Below, one piece after another: positions 8,300 through 16,827 of a DNA stretch of 56,370 nt (within the stretch, counting starts at the first letter, position 1; each line of letters opens with the position of its first letter). The DNA comes from JAWLEP01 sp964553045 (GTDB taxonomy: Bacteria; Fermentibacterota; Fermentibacteria; Fermentibacterales; JCC-6). The stretch is from positions 1-56,370 of the forward strand of contig CAZKJG010000020.1 of the NCBI GenBank assembly GCA_964553045.1, given 5' to 3'. Under the pieces are notes generated by a model, which was not told the origin of the DNA, did no database searches, and saw only the letters and a program-made list of their open reading frames with translations. The translations under genes were made by a program, and so were the position numbers.

Positions 8300-9556
8300 C
8301 TAGCCACCCTCTCCATCGTCTTCCCGCTCTGGCCTCTTTGCCTCGTCACTGAAGCTCCACAGCACGCCGTAGGTGAAGCTGGTTCCTCCCTCGTTCAGGT
8401 CCTCCAGGTCCTCCAGGGCCACGACTATGCTGAAGGTGGACAGCGTGTAGCTGGCCACGGCGTCTCCATGGAGGTCCCATTCCCCGCCGGCCCTGCCCCG
8501 TGCCCGGAATCGCCCGCCGGCACGAAGCCGGGCTTTGACTATTCTGACCCCCGGCAGAAGCCGGGCCTCCGCCTGCAGCGAATCGCCGGTATCTGCCGAG
8601 CCCCTGACATCCATTCTGGAAAGCCCCCATTCCAGCCCCAGGCCTGCGCTCGCCGACGCAACGGAATCGTCGACCGTGAGCCCCAGCGATGCCGGGCCGG
8701 CGCGGGCGCTCAGAACGCCGGCAACGCCTTCGCCGGGCGGGGATACCACCCCTGCGGAGAGGGCAACCGGCCCCAGCTCGGTCGCGATTCCGCCGGCCAA
8801 TCCGTGGTCCGGGGACTCCCCGGGGCCCTCCAGGTCGCCCCGGGCAGTCAGGCACACACCCCCCAGGGGCATGCGACCCAGCAGGTGGGCCTCCAGCCGG
8901 CTGCTGTCCTCCTGTACGGCACCGGCGGCCCCGGCTTCCAGGCTGGCCGCACCCAGATCCAGGCCCGCCTGCAGGAGGCCGCCCGGCCATCTGTCCCCCT
9001 CTCTCGGGCTGGTCAGGGATACCCGCCCGAAGGTGCCGGGAAGCGGGCTGCCGCCTACCCAGGCCGAGTAGGCGTCGTTATCCTGCCGCCAGGCCAGGCC
9101 GTCGGCCGTCAGGCCCCTCCATTTCAGCCTTATCCTCTCCATACGCAGGCTGTCCTCGCGGCCGGCAGTCACGTCCATCCCCAGACCCCAGGGCAGCGGC
9201 CGGCGCAGGCTTCCGGTGTACCTGTGCCTGTCGAAGGTGTTCTGGAAGAGACCCACACGAGTCCGGTAGCTGCTGTCGGGAATTCCATGATCGGTGAACT
9301 CCAGCGACCAGCGGCCCCCGGACCAGAGGCCGCCTTCTACTGGCGACCGCAGCGACATCGACCTGACCGCCCCCCAGGGCGGAAGGCGGTCGAGGCCGGC
9401 GTCGCTCACCGGCAGGCCGTCGAGGAGGGTCCGCGTCTGGGCGCCCAGAGGCACCGCCGCCCATTCGGCAAGCGACAGGGTCTCCAGCAGATCGGCCGGT
9501 CCGGGAAGCAGGGCGGACCCCGATATCGCTGATATCAGCAGTATGGATGCCGTCAC
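8300..9556 (-). CDS. Secreted protein, probable outer-membrane beta-barrel, unrecognised family
   Basis: About 418 aa from a GTG at 9556 that overlaps the pgi stop (GTGA). This start gives a signal-peptide-like N-terminus (VTASILLISAISGSALLPG). The upstream open frame in the same phase lies inside pgi and is not protein-like. The rest is rich in alternating Gly/Ala/Leu/polar strands (for example GGLLQAGLDLGAASLEAG and ASLGLTVDDSVASASAGLGLEWG), as in transmembrane barrels, and it ends in an acidic tail (REDDGEGG). A typical terminal aromatic is missing, but GVLWSF occurs 17 residues before the end. I do not recognise a family. Confidence 0.65.
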   Translation of the reverse strand: MTASILLISAISGSALLPGPADLLETLSLAEWAAVPLGAQTRTLLDGLPVSDAGLDRLPPWGAVRSMSLRSPVEGGLWSGGRWSLEFTDHGIPDSSYRTRVGLFQNTFDRHRYTGSLRRPLPWGLGMDVTAGREDSLRMERIRLKWRGLTADGLAWRQDNDAYSAWVGGSPLPGTFGRVSLTSPREGDRWPGGLLQAGLDLGAASLEAGAAGAVQEDSSRLEAHLLGRMPLGGVCLTARGDLEGPGESPDHGLAGGIATELGPVALSAGVVSPPGEGVAGVLSARAGPASLGLTVDDSVASASAGLGLEWGLSRMDVRGSADTGDSLQAEARLLPGVRIVKARLRAGGRFRARGRAGGEWDLHGDAVASYTLSTFSIVVALEDLEDLNEGGTSFTYGVLWSFSDEAKRPEREDDGEGG

Positions 9557-10797
9557 TGATAACCCGGTCTGCCCAGGGCGCGGTAGGTGAGCACCTTGCC
9601 CCGCTCCACCCCCGGCTGGTCCAGGGGATTCACCCCCAGTGCCAGCCCCGTGAGCACGGTGGCTATCTCCAGGGCCATGATGATCTCGCCCATCTCCTCC
9701 GGGCCTGCTGTCTCCAGCCGCAGTCCGGCTACCGGCAGTCCCCTCTCGGACAGGGCGTCGGCGGTCGAGTCGGCCTCGGCCGAGCGCAGCTTCTCGAGCG
9801 TGACCCCCTCCAGGTACTCGAAGGAGGGGCTGCCGTCGAAACCGCCGGGAAGCGGGTCGCCCTCCTCGGGCGCCGTAACGATGGTGAACGTCTTGTCCGC
9901 CGGGCCCTCCATGAAGAGCTGGACCAGCGAATGCTGATCCGAGGGCCCCAGGCACGCCAGGGGCGTCTGTCCCACATGCGCGCGGGACCCGTCGAGCTTC
10001 CTGGCCTTCCCCAGGCTCTCCGCCCAGAGCTGGGCGAACCAGTCCGCCAGCGACTCCAGGCGGTCGGAGTATACGAAGAACACGTGAATGGGATGGGTGG
10101 AGAACCTGGCGTGGAAGGCGGCGGCCATCCTGGCCGCCAGGCTGTCGGCCCCCCTTCGGTCGAAGTCGTCCACCACCCTTGCGGCCCCCTTGAGGATCGC
10201 GCCCACGTCGATGCCCGCGTAGGCGGCGGGGAACATCCCCACCGGCGACAGCACGCTGAAGCGGCCGCCCACGTTTCCGGGAACCGGCAGCGTGTCCCAG
10301 CCCCGGTCTTCGGCCAGGGCCCGAAGATCGCCCTTTTCAGGGTCCGTAACGGCCACCACCCTGGAATCGTCCCGCAGCCAGTCGTACATTCCCAGGAATC
10401 CGGCTACGGTCTCGGCCGTGCCCCCGGACTTGGTCACCGCCGTCAGGACGGCATTCCGGGGGTCCAGCCGGTCCCTGACCAGGCGCTGAGTTCTGGCGTC
10501 GGGGTTCTGGACGACCTCCACCCTGCGGCCGGCGGGCTCCCCGAAGGCGGACAGCAGCGTCACCAGCCCCAGCGATGAGCCCCCTATCCCGGTAACCACC
10601 ATGCTTCCGGCCCGGGCGGACCAGCGCTCGGCGGCCTCGGTGCTCATCTGCAGCAGCCGCCGGTCCCCCGGCAGGTCGAGAAAGCCCAGCCGCCCCTGCC
10701 CGCGCCATTCTTCGAAGAGGTCCCAGGCCTCCCGGGGAAGCCCGGGGAAATCGTAGCGCGCGCTGAATCGGGTGAGTACGGGGACCGAGCTGTCCAT
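9553..10797 (-). CDS. pgi: Glucose-6-phosphate isomerase
   Basis: 414 aa, a short-form PGI. Interconverts glucose-6-P and fructose-6-P. Family motifs: GIGGSSLG (phosphate-binding SIS fold), TKSGGTAET, and the PROSITE-like block GNVGGRFSVLSPVGMFP. Short PGIs of about 410-450 aa are common in Firmicutes, Thermotogae and many candidate phyla. The gene overlaps the next one by 4 bp, and a lipoprotein gene ends 8 nt upstream of it. Confidence 0.95.
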   Translation of the reverse strand: MDSSVPVLTRFSARYDFPGLPREAWDLFEEWRGQGRLGFLDLPGDRRLLQMSTEAAERWSARAGSMVVTGIGGSSLGLVTLLSAFGEPAGRRVEVVQNPDARTQRLVRDRLDPRNAVLTAVTKSGGTAETVAGFLGMYDWLRDDSRVVAVTDPEKGDLRALAEDRGWDTLPVPGNVGGRFSVLSPVGMFPAAYAGIDVGAILKGAARVVDDFDRRGADSLAARMAAAFHARFSTHPIHVFFVYSDRLESLADWFAQLWAESLGKARKLDGSRAHVGQTPLACLGPSDQHSLVQLFMEGPADKTFTIVTAPEEGDPLPGGFDGSPSFEYLEGVTLEKLRSAEADSTADALSERGLPVAGLRLETAGPEEMGEIIMALEIATVLTGLALGVNPLDQPGVERGKVLTYRALGRPGYQ

Positions 10798-10805
10798 CTC
10801 TCCTC

Positions 10806-11621
10806 CTACCAGGTTTGCAGTTCTCTGCCCTCCAGCGGGCCGTACACTACCACGTCACCGCTGCAGCTTCCCATCCTTCGAACGGACACCGTATCCCCGT
10901 CGGGCAGCAGAACGAAGGATCTCAGGCCCTCGTCCCGAAGAGCGTTTCTCGGGACGCGCCACAGACTGTCCAGACGAATGCTGTCCCGCCCGGTCGGCGC
11001 TACCGAATATACCGCCGTGCTGTCCGTGGTCTCAACCGGAGTCACGCCCTCCAGGCGCGGCCACAACTGAAGGCTGGCTCCCGGGGGAAGGCGGAGCCTG
11101 ACGGAAGCTTCGCCGCGGACCACAAGGGCCATTGTGTCGCCGGGCGACAGATGCTGGCCCGGACGGATGTGGACCTCCGATACAGTTCCGGAGCGGCCGG
11201 CCAGCAGAGGGCGCGGACTCTCCAATTCGGCGGCAAGGGCCAGCAGGCTGTCCAGGCGCAAGCTGTCGCCCTCCGGGGAATGGCGCAGGAAGTCGGCCTC
11301 CATCCTCACCCTCTGCGCCTCAAGCAGGGACAGCGTATCGACGCCTGCGGCCAGCGTATCCCCGGCGAGCAAGGAGTCTCCCTCGGCGACCGCAACCGTA
11401 TCCAGCCGCAGCTGCAGGTCGCCCTCCAGCAGGATGGCCCCCCTAGCGGGCGGTACGGAAGCAACCTCCAGCGCCGGAAGGGGGCGAGCCGATACCGTGC
11501 GGCTTGCTCCGGAGGCTGTCTTGGAAGACCCGCCGCGGACGGGACCGTCCCCTCCCCCGCAGCCCAGCAGCAGGGGTGGACAGAGCAGAAGCACCAGCTT
11601 ACTATTCCATTTCATCATCAT
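10806..11621 (-). CDS. Lipoprotein resembling an efflux periplasmic adaptor (HlyD/MFP-like)
   Basis: About 271 aa. Three consecutive ATGs (11621, 11618, 11615) follow a TTG that could also start translation. The N-terminus (KLVLLLCPPLLLGC) has a lipobox LLGC, so the protein is probably lipidated. A hairpin of charged/Leu-rich sequence (LLEAQRVRMEADFLRHSPEGDSLRLDSLLALAAELE) lies between two lipoyl-like half motifs (AVAEGDSLLAGDTLA and GTVSEVHIRPGQHLSPGDTMALV). This is the layout of membrane-fusion adaptor proteins. No inner-membrane pump or TolC gene is adjacent, so a transport role is an inference. It is the first gene of the - strand string running to 1446. Confidence 0.7.
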   Translation of the reverse strand: MMMKWNSKLVLLLCPPLLLGCGGGDGPVRGGSSKTASGASRTVSARPLPALEVASVPPARGAILLEGDLQLRLDTVAVAEGDSLLAGDTLAAGVDTLSLLEAQRVRMEADFLRHSPEGDSLRLDSLLALAAELESPRPLLAGRSGTVSEVHIRPGQHLSPGDTMALVVRGEASVRLRLPPGASLQLWPRLEGVTPVETTDSTAVYSVAPTGRDSIRLDSLWRVPRNALRDEGLRSFVLLPDGDTVSVRRMGSCSGDVVVYGPLEGRELQTW

Positions 11622-11626
11622 ACCCA

Positions 11627-11632
11627 ATTATA
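11627..11632 (-). promoter_or_regulatory. Perfect -10 box (TATAAT) immediately upstream of the adaptor lipoprotein start
   Basis: A 6/6 TATAAT on the - strand, in very GC-rich surroundings, lies only 5 nt before the first ATG (11621). A transcript starting about 7 nt downstream would begin at or next to that ATG, giving a leaderless mRNA; no Shine-Dalgarno is present there. No good -35 is seen 16-18 bp upstream (CTGTTG). The region is the 23-bp divergent gap shared with the + strand lipoprotein gene. Confidence 0.45.
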
Positions 11633-11644
11633 GATTGGAGACCG

Positions 11645-12361
11645 ATGCGCAACAGCTTCCTTTCCCCGGCGGCACTTCTGGCGGCGATGGCCTGCGTTGC
11701 GGCATCCGGCTGCGGTAAGCCCCAGACCTCGGGCTTCTTCGTAGGGGGGACCACCGGCAACTACCGCCCCCGCTCCAGCGATTCCGACTCCCTGGCCGAC
11801 ACGATTCCCGTGCCCCAGACGGACACCCTAGTGAACTGCGAGTTCGACCGCGCGCTGGACGCCCCCTTCGGACCGGCCCGGGAATACGACGTCTACCACG
11901 GAGCGCTCCATGTGGACAACGGGAACCTGGCCGAACCCGTGGTGCTCTTCTCTACGGCCGGCCTGCAGAGGGACGGTCTGGTCGAGGTGCAGTTCGACGT
12001 CGTCGACGCCCCTTCCCACTGCGTGGTGGGCGTGGTGCTGAGGGCGGAGAGCCGCGAGGACTTCCTTCTCCTGGGGGTCAACTCCAGGGGCCAGTACACG
12101 GTGCAGAAGATGCGGAACGGTATGTGGCACAGCGTGATGGGAATGGACGTATTCCAGGAGAGCCGGCTTCTTCCCTACTCCCTCCCCGGCATACTGGTGA
12201 GTGCCAGGGTCCACGGCAACTACGTGGATTTCAGGGTCAACGGACAGCTGATCCAGGTAGTCCGCACCCATCTCCCGGCCCTGGGGCAGGTGGGCGTGTT
12301 CGTAGACGGCTACGCGGACGTGGCAATCGACCGTTTCACCGTAGTTCCCATGTCACCGTGA
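11645..12361 (+). CDS. Lipoprotein with LamG/concanavalin-like domain
   Basis: 238 aa. ATG 11645 follows GGAG by 4 nt and opens a lipoprotein signal (AALLAAMACVAASGC, Cys at about residue 23). After a Ser/Asp linker, the rest forms one beta-sandwich-like domain with GLVEVQFDVVDAPSHCVVGVVLRAE and ILVSARVHGNYVDFRVNGQLIQVV, ending GQVGVFVDGYADVAIDRFTVVP. This resembles the jelly-roll of 3-keto-disaccharide hydrolase/LamG proteins. The neighbouring gene is a polysaccharide deacetylase (1-bp overlap), so a carbohydrate-related role is plausible but unproven. Confidence 0.72.
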   Translation: MRNSFLSPAALLAAMACVAASGCGKPQTSGFFVGGTTGNYRPRSSDSDSLADTIPVPQTDTLVNCEFDRALDAPFGPAREYDVYHGALHVDNGNLAEPVVLFSTAGLQRDGLVEVQFDVVDAPSHCVVGVVLRAESREDFLLLGVNSRGQYTVQKMRNGMWHSVMGMDVFQESRLLPYSLPGILVSARVHGNYVDFRVNGQLIQVVRTHLPALGQVGVFVDGYADVAIDRFTVVPMSP

Positions 12362-13308
12362 TGATAACCGCCCTCGCCCTGGTCATGGCCCTGGAAGTGG
12401 ATCCGGGGGCGGTCTTCGTCCCGGCCCTCGAGACGTGTCCCCCTCCCTCCCCTCAGGAGGATGTCCCCTCCGGTCTCCCCATTCTCTGCTACCACCACGT
12501 ATCCCTCGAGCCGGGCCTGTACTCGGTTACTCCCCGGCGCCTCGAGCATGACCTGCGCAGGCTGGCCGAGGAGGGCTTCTACCTGATCACTCCCCGGGAC
12601 CTGGAGAACGGACTCATGCAGCTGCCCGCCGGCAGACGGCCGGTGATGGTGACCTTCGACGACGGCTGGCGGGACAACATGTTCTTCGCGGAGGATGATT
12701 CCGGAGCACTCGACCCCCGGTGTGCCCTGGGAATCCTGGAGAGCGTCAGCGAGAGCTGCCCCGAGCTGGGGCGGGGAGCCGTCTTCTACCTGTCATGGGA
12801 CAAGATACCTTTCGGGGAGAAATCGCTTGTCGAGGAGAAACTGAACAGGCTTCTGGACATGGGTTACGCGATAGGGAACCACACCCTGTACCATGCCAGC
12901 TTCTCCCGGCTGGCCAGGGAACGCTGGGACCGGACCATAACCGCGGCCCTGGACATGTTCCGCCGCAATCTGGGCCTGCGGACCAGGGGTGTGACCACCC
13001 TCTCCTATCCGGGCGGCGACCTGCCCAGGCGCATCGGTGCCGAGGAGTTCATGGAGGCCCTTCGACACCAGGGCCGCAGGGCTGTCAGCCTCGGCTGCCT
13101 GGTGGACGGAGACGTCACCTCCCTTAGAAGGCTGTCCGAGACCAGGCTGGGGCGTTTCAGAACCAGCCGGATCGACATGAGCAGATACTCGGTGGAGGAG
13201 CTGCTTCGATGGCCCTCCCTGCTACCTGCGGGAACCGGAAGGAAGAGCCTGCACGACCCCCTCAGATACAGGATGACCCCGCTGGAACAGGAGCCCGGGC
13301 GAGACTAG
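12361..13308 (+). CDS. Polysaccharide deacetylase (NodB/CE4 domain)
   Basis: About 315 aa. The ATG at 12361 shares its first base with the previous stop; GTG 12358 is an alternative. A short hydrophobic N-terminus suggests export. CE4 motifs in order: LPILCYHHVS (common opening in this family), TFDDGW (motif 1, catalytic base and metal Asp), GNHTLYHASF (motif 2, HTxxH metal ligands) and LSYPGGD (motif 3, degenerate form of the usual RPPYG). Likely removes N- or O-acetyl groups from a cell-wall or surface polysaccharide. Tail-to-tail with the ferredoxin-nitroreductase gene, overlapping by 4 bp. Confidence 0.88.
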   Translation: MITALALVMALEVDPGAVFVPALETCPPPSPQEDVPSGLPILCYHHVSLEPGLYSVTPRRLEHDLRRLAEEGFYLITPRDLENGLMQLPAGRRPVMVTFDDGWRDNMFFAEDDSGALDPRCALGILESVSESCPELGRGAVFYLSWDKIPFGEKSLVEEKLNRLLDMGYAIGNHTLYHASFSRLARERWDRTITAALDMFRRNLGLRTRGVTTLSYPGGDLPRRIGAEEFMEALRHQGRRAVSLGCLVDGDVTSLRRLSETRLGRFRTSRIDMSRYSVEELLRWPSLLPAGTGRKSLHDPLRYRMTPLEQEPGRD

Positions 13309-14150
13309 CCTTCCTCCCCGGCTTCGGGTGACGACCGCAGGCCGATCGTCCGCAGGCCGAACGGCCGCGGGGGCACCTGCCAGCGCGGCCTGATCCGAGG
13401 ATAGCCCAGGCACAGCACGGCGACCAGACGCCGGCTCCCGGTGTCCGGAAGCCTCCATCCCGGCAGAAGCCGGCAGAGCCAGACAGCGACCCCGTTCCAC
13501 AGGCTTCCCATTCCCATCGTCTCGGCCCTCAGGGAGAGCAGGGCAGCCGCGATCACGCCATCCTCCCGCGGCGTGGAGCTGCGTTTTCGGACGAACACAA
13601 ATGCCGCCAGCGGGGCTCCCCGGAATATCATGTCCTCCCCCTGCAGGAAACTGGAGAGCGCTCTGCGCATACCGACCAGCCGCGCCGCCAGGCTCAGCGC
13701 TCCCAGGATGTTGAGCCACCGCGCGGCCCTTCTGGCCGAGTCGAGCATGCGGTCGAGCCTCTTCCTTCCCACCAGCCGCACATCGAGGCCGCAGGAGTTG
13801 GTTCCGGTGGGACTCCACCCCAGAGCCCCCCGGCAGAGATCGAGCAGAACCTCCTCGGTCGGCTCCCGGTCCGAGAACACGCGGGTGGAGCGCCGGGAGC
13901 GCAGGAGGCTGTCCAGCTCCTTCGGTGAGGGAGGGTCGGGAGACCTGTCCTGCATGCCGAAAGCGTTCTTCGGGCACCAGGCGGCGCAGTGAGCGCAGCC
14001 TATGCAGCCCGATTCGGCGAAGTGCGGCGGCCCGTCGGCCTGGGGAAGGGAGATGACCAGGGAGGGGCAGACGCGGACACATATCGCGCAGCCGGTGCAG
14101 GCATCCGGATCCAGATACTCCTCAGGGGAGAATGTGAATGTCGATTCCAT
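13305..14150 (-). CDS. Ferredoxin-nitroreductase fusion protein
   Basis: 281 aa. The N-terminal 65 residues carry two 4Fe-4S clusters of the ferredoxin type (CTGCAICVRVCP and CIGCAHCAAWCP). The remainder is a nitroreductase/FMN-reductase fold: RRSTRVFSDREPTEEVL (FMN phosphate contacts at the start), GWSPTGTNSC, and MGMGSLWNG toward the C-terminus. The fusion is well known in anaerobes, where electrons pass from ferredoxin clusters to FMN; the substrate is unknown. The start lies 29 bp inside the end of the preceding Ig-like lipoprotein gene. Confidence 0.9.
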   Translation of the reverse strand: MESTFTFSPEEYLDPDACTGCAICVRVCPSLVISLPQADGPPHFAESGCIGCAHCAAWCPKNAFGMQDRSPDPPSPKELDSLLRSRRSTRVFSDREPTEEVLLDLCRGALGWSPTGTNSCGLDVRLVGRKRLDRMLDSARRAARWLNILGALSLAARLVGMRRALSSFLQGEDMIFRGAPLAAFVFVRKRSSTPREDGVIAAALLSLRAETMGMGSLWNGVAVWLCRLLPGWRLPDTGSRRLVAVLCLGYPRIRPRWQVPPRPFGLRTIGLRSSPEAGEEG

Positions 14151-15717
14151 CGGTGTCCGTTCCCGGATAGACCATCACCACCCCCGCGTAGGCTCCGTAG
14201 GCCTCCCCGACCCCCCAGACGCCGTCGCCGTCTCCGTCGGTGAATGCCGCAACCGTATACCTGCCGGCCTCCAGGCTGTCCACGGTATACTCCCCCGGCA
14301 GCACCCGCCGGTAGTCCACATCCCCTCCCTCGCCGGCCCCGCTGATCTGCAGCATCACGGGTCCGGAATAGCCTGTTACGCGGCCGGAGATTGAACCGGG
14401 CAGATCGGCCCAGCGGGGATTGAAGCTCCAGGAGTATTCATCCATGGCCTGTCCCCAGAGGGAAACCAGGCCGGAGTCCAGGTCGAAACGGTACTGCTGA
14501 CGTCCCATCAGGGGCTCGACCGGCTCCATGCCCAAGGTCCTGCCGTCGATCCTGGAAACCGTGAAGGGCACCGTGGTATCCGCCGAGATATGCGTAAGCG
14601 AGAGCTGCTCGGCCACCGAGTCCCGGTCGACCCAGGAGCTGAAGGCTATCCTGTAGGGCCCGTAGGGGTCCACCTCCTGCTCTCCCATGTAGGGGACGGT
14701 TCCCTCCACCCGCAGACTCTCCTCGGGCAGGCTGTCGATACCCCAGAACCTCAGCGAGTCCAGGTTCCGGACGTTGCCCATGAGATCGGCGAATCGCTCC
14801 ATGCGCAGGCTCATCCGGCAGTCGCACATGGCTTCGGTCGCCAGCATCATCCCCCTGCTGCCCCTGCTGCCGGCCGGCCAGAACCCCCGGACCCGCACCG
14901 GGCTGCCCCCGGAGTCGGAAAGGGCTATGTCTGCATCCGCGAAACCCTCCCAGCTCACCTCCTCGGAAGTGAGCACGAACAGATGGTGACGGTCCCTCGG
15001 CTGGGCCTCTATGAGGGTCGGCGGAAGGGTATCCAGAACCGTCAGCACCATGGGGACCTCCAGCGTGTCACCGGCCGGAAGGGCCAGCGTGGTGTCGGTT
15101 CCGGCCTCCCGGTCGGAGTCCCAGCTTCGGCTCAAGTCGTCGTCCTCGTAGGCCACGATTCGGTACTCGCCCCCCTCCAGCCACTTCAGCAGGGCGACTC
15201 CGGAGGTGTCCGGCGAACCCCTCCTCGCAACGGTCTGCCCGCCCGCCGGCATGAGGTCCACAGTTGCCGCCCCGGATACCCGGCCGCCGCCCTGCCTGGA
15301 AAGGGCCACTCTGAAAGCTCCGGAAGGGATGCTGTCCCCGGCGGCGAACACCAGGCTGGTTATGGCGTCGGTCTCGTTGCCGTGCCTGTCGGCCAGCGTC
15401 CTGGGGAGGCTCACCACCACCAGTCCCGAGTCCAGGGGCCGGGCCAGCTCTATCTCCGCCCCGGCGCCCTCGGCCTCCAGCCGGTGCTCCAGAGGGGGAA
15501 AGAGACTGGGGACAAGCGTGGCCGGCTCTATGCGCTCGTCAAAGCGGATAGTGATCGTGCGGAGGCCGCCCAGTCCCGCGCCGGGCCGGGGAATTACGGT
15601 ATCGATAGCCGGGGCCCGGGTGTCGGTTGGGCCTCCCTTGGGGGCCACCACGCGGGCGCAGGCCAGGGCGGCCAGGAGCACGAACAGCGCCAGCAGGGCC
15701 GCTCGAAGCCTCTTCAA
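14122..15717 (-). CDS. Lipoprotein with bacterial Ig-like (SbsA/Big_5) domain
   Basis: 531 aa. Signal peptide with lipobox LAALAC (Cys about residue 20), then the standard family opening APKGGPTDTRAPAIDTVIPRPGAG...TITIRFDERIEP, which is the SbsA-type Ig-like domain found in many Bacteroidetes and FCB lipoproteins. A C-terminal carboxypeptidase-regulatory-like beta-sandwich follows: GSISGRVTGYSGPVMLQISG, EYTVDSLEAGRYTVAAFTDGDGDG. Probable surface or periplasmic binding protein; ligand unknown. Starts 1 nt after the ParB-like/TPR gene stop, so translationally coupled. Confidence 0.82.
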   Translation of the reverse strand: MKRLRAALLALFVLLAALACARVVAPKGGPTDTRAPAIDTVIPRPGAGLGGLRTITIRFDERIEPATLVPSLFPPLEHRLEAEGAGAEIELARPLDSGLVVVSLPRTLADRHGNETDAITSLVFAAGDSIPSGAFRVALSRQGGGRVSGAATVDLMPAGGQTVARRGSPDTSGVALLKWLEGGEYRIVAYEDDDLSRSWDSDREAGTDTTLALPAGDTLEVPMVLTVLDTLPPTLIEAQPRDRHHLFVLTSEEVSWEGFADADIALSDSGGSPVRVRGFWPAGSRGSRGMMLATEAMCDCRMSLRMERFADLMGNVRNLDSLRFWGIDSLPEESLRVEGTVPYMGEQEVDPYGPYRIAFSSWVDRDSVAEQLSLTHISADTTVPFTVSRIDGRTLGMEPVEPLMGRQQYRFDLDSGLVSLWGQAMDEYSWSFNPRWADLPGSISGRVTGYSGPVMLQISGAGEGGDVDYRRVLPGEYTVDSLEAGRYTVAAFTDGDGDGVWGVGEAYGAYAGVVMVYPGTDTDGIDIHILP

Positions 15718-15718
15718 G

Positions 15719-16813
15719 CTATCCCTCCCTGCCGATGTCAGCTACCTTCCCACGGCGCAGGGCGCTGGATCGATGGTAGTAGGTGGACGCCTCCGTTTCC
15801 CTGCCCTGCTTCTCCAGGACTATTGCCAGCTCCACCAGGAAATCCGCGCTGTCCGGGACCAGGTCCACGGCGTTCCGCAGGTAGCTCTCGGCCTCTTTCA
15901 GCTCTCCCTGGAGGTTCCTGCAGCGGCCCAGGTAGAAGTAGGCGGCGGGATGCTCGGGGTAATGGGAGACGAAGTCCTCCAGCGCCGCGGAGGCCTTGTC
16001 GTAGAGACCGCTTCGCAGGCTGGAAACCGCGTGGAGCAGGGCCATGTCCTCATCGTCGGCCTGCATGGCCACGGCCCTCCCGCGCCATCCATCTCCCCTG
16101 ACGGTGCCCAGCGAGTCCAGGAGCTTGCGGAAGCTCTCCGCAACCGCCTTGGGTGAATCGGGGTTGATCTCCTGACTAACCGGCTCGACGGTATCGGCCT
16201 CTTCGTCCTCCATCAGCTCGGAGATGTCGGGCGACTCTTCGGCCCGATGTCCCTCCGCCGCCTTGGCCATCTCCCGGCCTGTCAGCTTCTCGCTGAGCAG
16301 CTTCTCGAACATGTTCCTCTGCTTGCGGCGGTCCTTCATTCGAACCAGGGGACGCAGCTGGAACTCGCTGATATCGTCGGTCAGGAGTACCTTGCGCCGT
16401 ATCTCCAGAGGCAGCTTGAGCAGGTTGAGCATCTGGGTGATCCTGGCCCGGGAGTATCCCAGCATCTCGGCCAGTCGGCTGCGCTTCTCGACCAGGCCCT
16501 TTCGAAGCAGGCCGTCGAAGAACAGCGCCTCCTCCACGGGGTTCGCCAGGCTCTCGTGGGCCAGGCCTATGTGGACGTCGCTTCGCACCACCAGGCAGCG
16601 TATGGTGCTCCTGCCCTCGCCGGCGGCCTTCCAGAAGGTCCTGTGATGGGCTATGAGCGTGAGCTTCTCGTCCTCCTCCAGCAGTACCGGGGGCTGCATC
16701 GGCTCCTCCGTGCAATCGTCCGGGTCCCACTCCTCCGGAGGGTCGGCGGCCGATATCTGCTCCAGCCTTACCTCTTCCAGCGCCTTGTGCTCTACCGGAT
16801 TCTCGCGGTCCAT
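15719..16813 (-). CDS. ParB-like nuclease-fold/HTH domain fused to tetratricopeptide repeats
   Basis: 364 aa. Residues about 15-110 resemble the ParB N-terminal domain (VRLEQI...PPVLLEEDEKLTLIAHHRTFWKA), but the usual GxRRxxA CTP-binding box is replaced by AHHRTFWKA. Residues about 110-145 form a ParB-type HTH (KRSRLAEMLGYSRARITQMLNLLKLP). An acidic linker follows, then two to three TPRs from about 265 to 350 (AAYFYLGRCRNLQGELKEAESYLRNAVDLVP, then DFLVELAIVLEKQGRETEA). No parA is adjacent. It lies between miaA and an Ig-like lipoprotein gene. Rather than a plasmid-type ParB it may be a DNA-binding adaptor; partner unknown. Confidence 0.78.
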   Translation of the reverse strand: MDRENPVEHKALEEVRLEQISAADPPEEWDPDDCTEEPMQPPVLLEEDEKLTLIAHHRTFWKAAGEGRSTIRCLVVRSDVHIGLAHESLANPVEEALFFDGLLRKGLVEKRSRLAEMLGYSRARITQMLNLLKLPLEIRRKVLLTDDISEFQLRPLVRMKDRRKQRNMFEKLLSEKLTGREMAKAAEGHRAEESPDISELMEDEEADTVEPVSQEINPDSPKAVAESFRKLLDSLGTVRGDGWRGRAVAMQADDEDMALLHAVSSLRSGLYDKASAALEDFVSHYPEHPAAYFYLGRCRNLQGELKEAESYLRNAVDLVPDSADFLVELAIVLEKQGRETEASTYYHRSSALRRGKVADIGREG

Positions 16814-16827
16814 CTCGCTCCCTCCGC

